Part shown: positions 62,453 to 64,000 of the stretch, piece after piece
How the letters are laid out: every line of letters starts with the position of its first letter
Numbering within the stretch: the stretch's first letter is position 1
From: an uncultured Tenacibaculum sp.
GTDB lineage: Bacteria; Bacteroidota; Bacteroidia; Flavobacteriales; Flavobacteriaceae
Direction of reading: 5' to 3'
DNA: 64,000 nucleotides
Assembly: GCA_947497895.1 (NCBI GenBank)
Contig: CANMIL010000006.1
Coordinates: 1-64,000, forward strand
Notes under the pieces: model-generated
Databases searched by the model: none
What the model saw: the letters and a program-made list of their open reading frames with translations, nothing else
What the model was told of the DNA's origin: nothing
Position numbers and translations under genes: made by a program

Positions 62453-62854
62453 ATGAATAAACAATTAAATGATATTGTAACTCATATTCCATTACTCAAG
62501 AAAAAAATTGAAGAAATAGCTATTAAACACGATGTTCATGGGGAAAATTTGGTTCTTGAAATGCTTAGATTTCTTAATCTTATTCACCTAACAAATGAAA
62601 AATTATCACCATCGTTAATAGTTGACCTCGCTTGGCATGAATTCATCTTATTTACAAGGCATTATCACGAGTTTTGTCTAACGTATTTTGGGCGATTTAT
62701 TCATCATACACCAAGTGAAAGCAGTGATCATACTATTTATGAAAAAACAATAGAGCTTTATATAAAACATTATGGTAAGCCATCCGAAATCATCTGGGGA
62801 TCGCATGCCACTAACATTTGGGCTGCAAGTGATTGCGGCGCCTGTCACAATTAA
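62453..62854 (+). CDS. Small His-rich protein, glycine-rich-domain-protein-like
   Basis: The 133-residue protein has DLAWHEFILFTRHYHEFC, then FGRFIHHTPSE, and ends DCGACHN. This W-H-x-F plus H-x3-Y-x2-F-C pattern resembles the conserved block of glycine-rich domain-containing proteins (GRDP, DUF1399) and suggests metal binding by the many His and the C-x2-C. It starts 3 bp after the K+ channel gene. Function is unknown. Confidence 0.55.
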   Translation: MNKQLNDIVTHIPLLKKKIEEIAIKHDVHGENLVLEMLRFLNLIHLTNEKLSPSLIVDLAWHEFILFTRHYHEFCLTYFGRFIHHTPSESSDHTIYEKTIELYIKHYGKPSEIIWGSHATNIWAASDCGACHN

Positions 62855-62863
62855 AAATCAACT

Positions 62864-63931
62864 ATGTATTTAGAAGGAATTCTTACAATCGACCCATCGC
62901 AGTTAACTGAAATAAAAAAAGTAAAGCCAACAAAAGCTTTCAAAAAATTTTTCCATCATTTAACTCTCGGTACTATCTCTGACAAACAAGAAAGAGAAAC
63001 TTTTACAGCTGTTGCCATACTTCAGCAATTGAATGCCACTTTCCGCGGATTAAATATTACTAATATTATTAAAATTGCTCATGATGATATTGATTTTTAC
63101 CATGATAGGGATGGAAAGAAAGATGATTTAAAACAAGCTTTGGATACTTATGAAATTGAGGTAAATGAGGCAATGTCAATCCATTTTCAACAACTAAAAC
63201 TAGTTTTAGAGCATGAAGACAATGATTTCAAATACCTCATTGAAGTTGAAATAAACAGAGATCATGAAGTTGGTGTTTACCCTATAGTTATTAAAGTATC
63301 TGGATTATTTAAAGAGTTTTCACATGGAAATCTCAAAAACAAGATAAACAATGCGGTAAGTAGTCAGAAAGTGTTTGACGAATTCAGAGACAATAAAGTA
63401 AAATCGTTTGATTACTTTTTGAATAGAATTAAACTTAAGCTAAAAAAAGAAATTGAAACCGATGATATTAAATCCTTCATAAAAAACAAGCTCATTTTAC
63501 CTAAGCGTAAAATTCAAGATAAAAAAGAAATTCCTCATAATACACAAAAAGGAGGTGTTTACGGTGGTTACCATGGTTTTGACGACTATCTATTTTACAG
63601 TTTTATTTGGTCTGACATTATGCATGATAGCTCACCTATTCTTATCAAAGAATCTCATTATGAAAACGAAGACGGAGAAGATTTAGGATATGCTAATGAA
63701 TTGAATGCTCAAGATGATGTTTTTGACCCTGAAACCGATTTAGAAACAGTTTCTACAAGCTTTGAGAACGATCCTATAACAATTAATGAACCTGAAGCAG
63801 ATAGTTCTAGTAATTGGTTTGATCTTGATTCATGGGGTAGCGATTCTGATTCTGACTCATTTGCTTCAAGTTGCAGCCCCTGTTCTAGCTGCTCTTCTTG
63901 CTCGAGCTGTTCTTCATGTGGTGGTGATTAA
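62864..63931 (+). CDS. Uncharacterised protein with Cys/Ser-rich C-terminal tail
   Basis: The 355-residue protein starts MYLEGILTIDPSQLTEIKK and has a helical and beta-rich domain (about 1-225) with DDIDFYHDRDGKKDDLKQALD. A GGVYGGYHGFDDYL segment near 230 leads to an acidic, Ser-rich region and a last block CSPCSSCSSCSSCSSCGGD, six Cys pairs or singles spaced C-x2-C. No signal peptide. Such a tail could bind metal or form disulfide or thioether links after processing. Family not recognised. It follows the His-rich protein by 9 bp; the two may work together. Confidence 0.55.
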   Translation: MYLEGILTIDPSQLTEIKKVKPTKAFKKFFHHLTLGTISDKQERETFTAVAILQQLNATFRGLNITNIIKIAHDDIDFYHDRDGKKDDLKQALDTYEIEVNEAMSIHFQQLKLVLEHEDNDFKYLIEVEINRDHEVGVYPIVIKVSGLFKEFSHGNLKNKINNAVSSQKVFDEFRDNKVKSFDYFLNRIKLKLKKEIETDDIKSFIKNKLILPKRKIQDKKEIPHNTQKGGVYGGYHGFDDYLFYSFIWSDIMHDSSPILIKESHYENEDGEDLGYANELNAQDDVFDPETDLETVSTSFENDPITINEPEADSSSNWFDLDSWGSDSDSDSFASSCSPCSSCSSCSSCSSCGGD

Positions 63932-63956
63932 TAGTTAAACTCAAAATAAAGTTTAC

Positions 63957-64000
63957 ATGAAAATCAGAAGTAAAAAAGATGTCGAAAAACTCGACGAAAA
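63957..64000 (+). CDS. Start of a further gene, cut by the window edge
   Basis: The ATG at 63957 opens MKIRSKKDVEKLDE and stays open to the end, 14 codons. It follows the Cys-rich protein by about 25 bp in the same direction, so the cluster probably continues to the right. Too short to identify. Confidence 0.45.
   Translation, partial: MKIRSKKDVEKLDE

Noticed and set aside
1..64000. CRISPR arrays, insertion sequences, prophage, tRNA or rRNA genes
   Set aside because: No spaced short repeats, transposase or integrase motifs, or tRNA cloverleaf sequences were seen on reading both strands; a dedicated tRNA scan would be decisive.

Overview
This AT-rich window looks like the chromosome of a marine-type flavobacterium (Bacteroidota, Flavobacteriaceae). 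Reasons: a repeat-rich adhesin of type IX secretion style, lineage-specific families (DUF5683, DUF4834, DUF4159, DUF6428, the long signal peptidase I), several promoter elements of the Bacteroidota form TAnnTTTG, and conserved blocks such as parA-parB-DUF5683-dapB-lepB. A genus cannot be fixed from the sequence alone; Tenacibaculum or Polaribacter relatives would fit. I saw no tRNA, rRNA, CRISPR array, transposase or prophage.

Layout. 1-2939 (minus): the N-terminal 979 codons of a large secreted protein that runs off the left edge, with near-identical 240-bp tandem repeats and a structured leader RNA. 3242-7302: cysteine desulfurase, Smr-domain protein, an arsenate-reductase-like phosphatase and two tandem PPK2 polyphosphate kinases. 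7368-16786: LpxR-like lipid A deacylase, dnaN, an unknown lipoprotein, parA-parB-DUF5683-dapB-lepB-wbqC and a Crp/Fnr regulator. 16924-24152 (minus): an envelope glycan operon (DUF4834, YfhO-like protein, methyltransferase, two GT4 glycosyltransferases, flippase). 24292-31834 (plus): outer-membrane barrel with a charged tail, GNAT, rsmE, a membrane AraC regulator, a 465-bp gap with paired inverted elements and two terminators, DUF4159, a BASS-family transporter and an acyltransferase. 31779-37021 (minus): GH3/beta-lactamase fusion, small protein, exonuclease and a third PPK2. 37167-39310: a small arsenic-type operon without an exporter. 39376-42270 (minus): NDH-2 operon ending in an AraC/GyrI regulator. 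42552-44977: PSD-like decarboxylase, a degenerate response regulator and a small lipoprotein.

The most interesting part is 45053-64000. A divergent XRE regulator faces a co-directional run of at least fifteen genes across a promoter framed by palindromic sites. In order the genes encode a YbjN/CesT-like chaperone, PspA, a DUF1449/OB-fold membrane protein, a short SPFH protein, a full-length flotillin, a GNAT, a PH-like membrane protein, a 1618-residue AAA+ ATPase, a DUF4178-like protein, a lipoprotein, DUF350, a membrane-anchored spermidine synthase, AdoMet decarboxylase, a K+ channel with an RCK domain, a small His-rich protein related to glycine-rich-domain proteins, a protein with a Cys-rich tail, and the start of another gene cut by the window edge. 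The content parallels the E. coli yjfIJKLMC and yqiJK modules and suggests one membrane-stress system joining PspA/flotillin membrane remodelling, AAA+ action, aminopropyl (polyamine) chemistry and K+ flux. The membership and order are read from the sequence; the common function is inferred.
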